DNA of 64,000 nucleotides from Watersipora subatra (Eukaryota > Bryozoa > Gymnolaemata > Cheilostomatida > Watersiporidae). Positions 62,786 through 64,000 of the stretch are shown in pieces. The position numbers were made by a program, and so were the translations under genes. Numbering within the stretch: position 1 is the first letter of the stretch; every line of letters starts with the position of its first letter. Where the stretch lies: the NCBI RefSeq assembly GCF_963576615.1, contig NC_088717.1, forward strand, positions 56,189,526 through 56,253,525, written 5' to 3'. The notes beneath the pieces were generated by a model. That model searched no databases, was not told where the DNA came from, and saw nothing but the letters and a program-made list of their open reading frames with translations.

Positions 62786-63075
62786 TGTTTAAACTCGTTG
62801 GCCAAGAAGTACTTGTGCCCAGCACTACCGTAGACGCATTTATGCGTCCTCTATAGTCAACAGAAATTTTAGACATAAAACCCATATAAACAAACCCAAT
62901 ACCCGAAAAACCCGTTGGTCAAGAAGTACTCTTGCCAAGCACAACCAGCTACTCGATATTCGAAAAACACGAACGGAAGGGAGCGAGTCTAAACTCATTG
63001 GCCAAGAAGTACTTGTGCCCAGCACTACCATAGACGCATTCATGCGTCGTTTATGGTCGACTGTCGTAGACACAT
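62786..63075. repeat. Local duplication with GACGCATTTATGCGTC palindrome
   Basis: About 60 bp (AAACTCGTTGGCCAAGAAGT and on) recur at 62791 and 62991, exactly 200 bp apart, with a weaker third copy near 62909. The first copy ends in the perfect palindrome GACGCAT-TT-ATGCGTC. Confidence 0.8.
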
Positions 63076-63239
63076 TTTGGTGACTCTCCCAGCAATTGCC
63101 GTACTAACATAATTTATTATTCTTTGACAACATAACCAACGATCTTTAAGACTTTTATGGTATTGACAGTGTTGTCCGAAGATTTCTCTATAAAATTAGC
63201 CTAAAATAACGAAGCAATTTTAAATTTTTGTTTGGGAAT

Positions 63240-63722
63240 TTCCAACTTGAAAACAAACATTTTTTTCTTTCTGACTTTCGAACTATTTAGTGTTATAATG
63301 ACTTTTGTAAGTACCTCCCGAGTTAGAAAACAGATAATTACATATGTTGATTACATTATAGCCAATTCAGATTTTGATTTTCGTGGTTACACAGATAATT
63401 AAAGTAGCAGCATTGACTCTGATGGTGGTGAAAGTAATAGTTTTGTAAGAGTAAGGAACATTGTAGAGGATCATTTTAGTTTCGTAGCGATCGTAGCTTC
63501 ACATAGCTGTAGGAATGCACAAAATATAGATATATTGATCTTTTTGCATAGCACTATTTGTCAACACGTTAGCAAAATAAAATATTTAACAAAAGTGTTC
63601 TAGATAAAGTTTGAATTTTTAAAAAATTGTATACATATGAAGCAAAATCGGTTATTTTCGATAAAATGGCTGGCAGTAGACCGATAGCTAAATTTGTACA
63701 TGGATGGCAATCAAAGGGTTAA
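63240..63722 (-). mobile_element. Possible piggyBac-like fragment
   Basis: Read on the minus strand from 63722, the sequence begins TTAACCCTTTGATTGCCATC. TTAA followed by CCCTTTG is typical of piggyBac ends. On the plus strand near 63300-63430 a short Ser/Asp-rich reading stretch would fit a piggyBac N-terminus. The opposite end was not found. Confidence 0.35.
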
Positions 63723-64000
63723 ATAAAACTTAATTATGAAAAATAGTTATCCATTTATATTTGACAGATACGTAATTCGACTGCAAAACCGATTCCAAAC
63801 AGATCTTTTCATGGTTTTTGAACGTCAGTCAGTTTTTTCAATTTACCATGAAATCATAATTTTTTTAGTGCGGAACGAGCTTGGGTCAATTCAAAACCAT
63901 ATCCTGAGGTCAATGGCAAGAACCATTTGCTGCAACAATGGTTGAAACAAGTTTAGAAAAACGAGTGTTGTACACCAACATCATTTGAATTATTGCTAGG
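63723..64000. other. Nothing recognised
   Basis: AT-rich sequence to the window edge, with no supported feature. Confidence 0.5.

Overview
The window is nuclear DNA of an animal. Genes are split by GT-AG introns, a tRNA-derived SINE and several DNA transposons are present, and two genes are clear orthologues of animal genes: CCDC39 (assembly factor of motile cilia) and dyskerin/DKC1. A third is a secreted thrombospondin-type-1 (TSP1) repeat protein. AT-rich introns of a few hundred bases and many minisatellites suggest a marine invertebrate; I cannot name the phylum.

Region 1 (1-21872) is a tandem array of about 5.7 kb units: four units, the first cut by the window edge. Each unit carries, on the plus strand, a small spliced gene that I do not recognise. 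Its coding part is 522 nt (173 aa) in every copy and open in all four. Each unit also carries, on the minus strand, an old broken Ty3/Gypsy pol fragment. Three units end in a palindrome and a tRNA-derived SINE.

Region 2 (21873-24281) holds another Ty3/Gypsy pol fossil with an eight-copy 30-bp repeat, then a 20-bp minisatellite of about 30 copies.

Region 3 (24282-37004, minus) is an apparently complete CCDC39 gene: 16 coding exons, 937 aa, one GC-AG intron, and three large minisatellites in its introns. Upstream (37005-42261) is a gene-free stretch with dispersed repeats.

Region 4 (42262-47074, plus) is a seven-exon gene for a 302-aa secreted protein with a signal peptide, five TSP1 repeats and an arginine-rich tail. 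Then comes a 4.5-kb transposon zone (47400-51656) with hAT pieces arranged as A-B-A'-B'.

Region 5 (51657-61162, minus) is dyskerin: ten exons recognised, only the first exon (about 15-20 residues) not found. One 5.2-kb intron is packed with pogo/Tigger-like elements, a minisatellite and strong palindromes. The rest (61163-64000) holds no gene I can support, only short repeats and a piggyBac-like end.

The three recognised genes are unrelated in function (cilia, extracellular matrix or signalling, RNA modification). The new element of interest is the tandem gene family of region 1.
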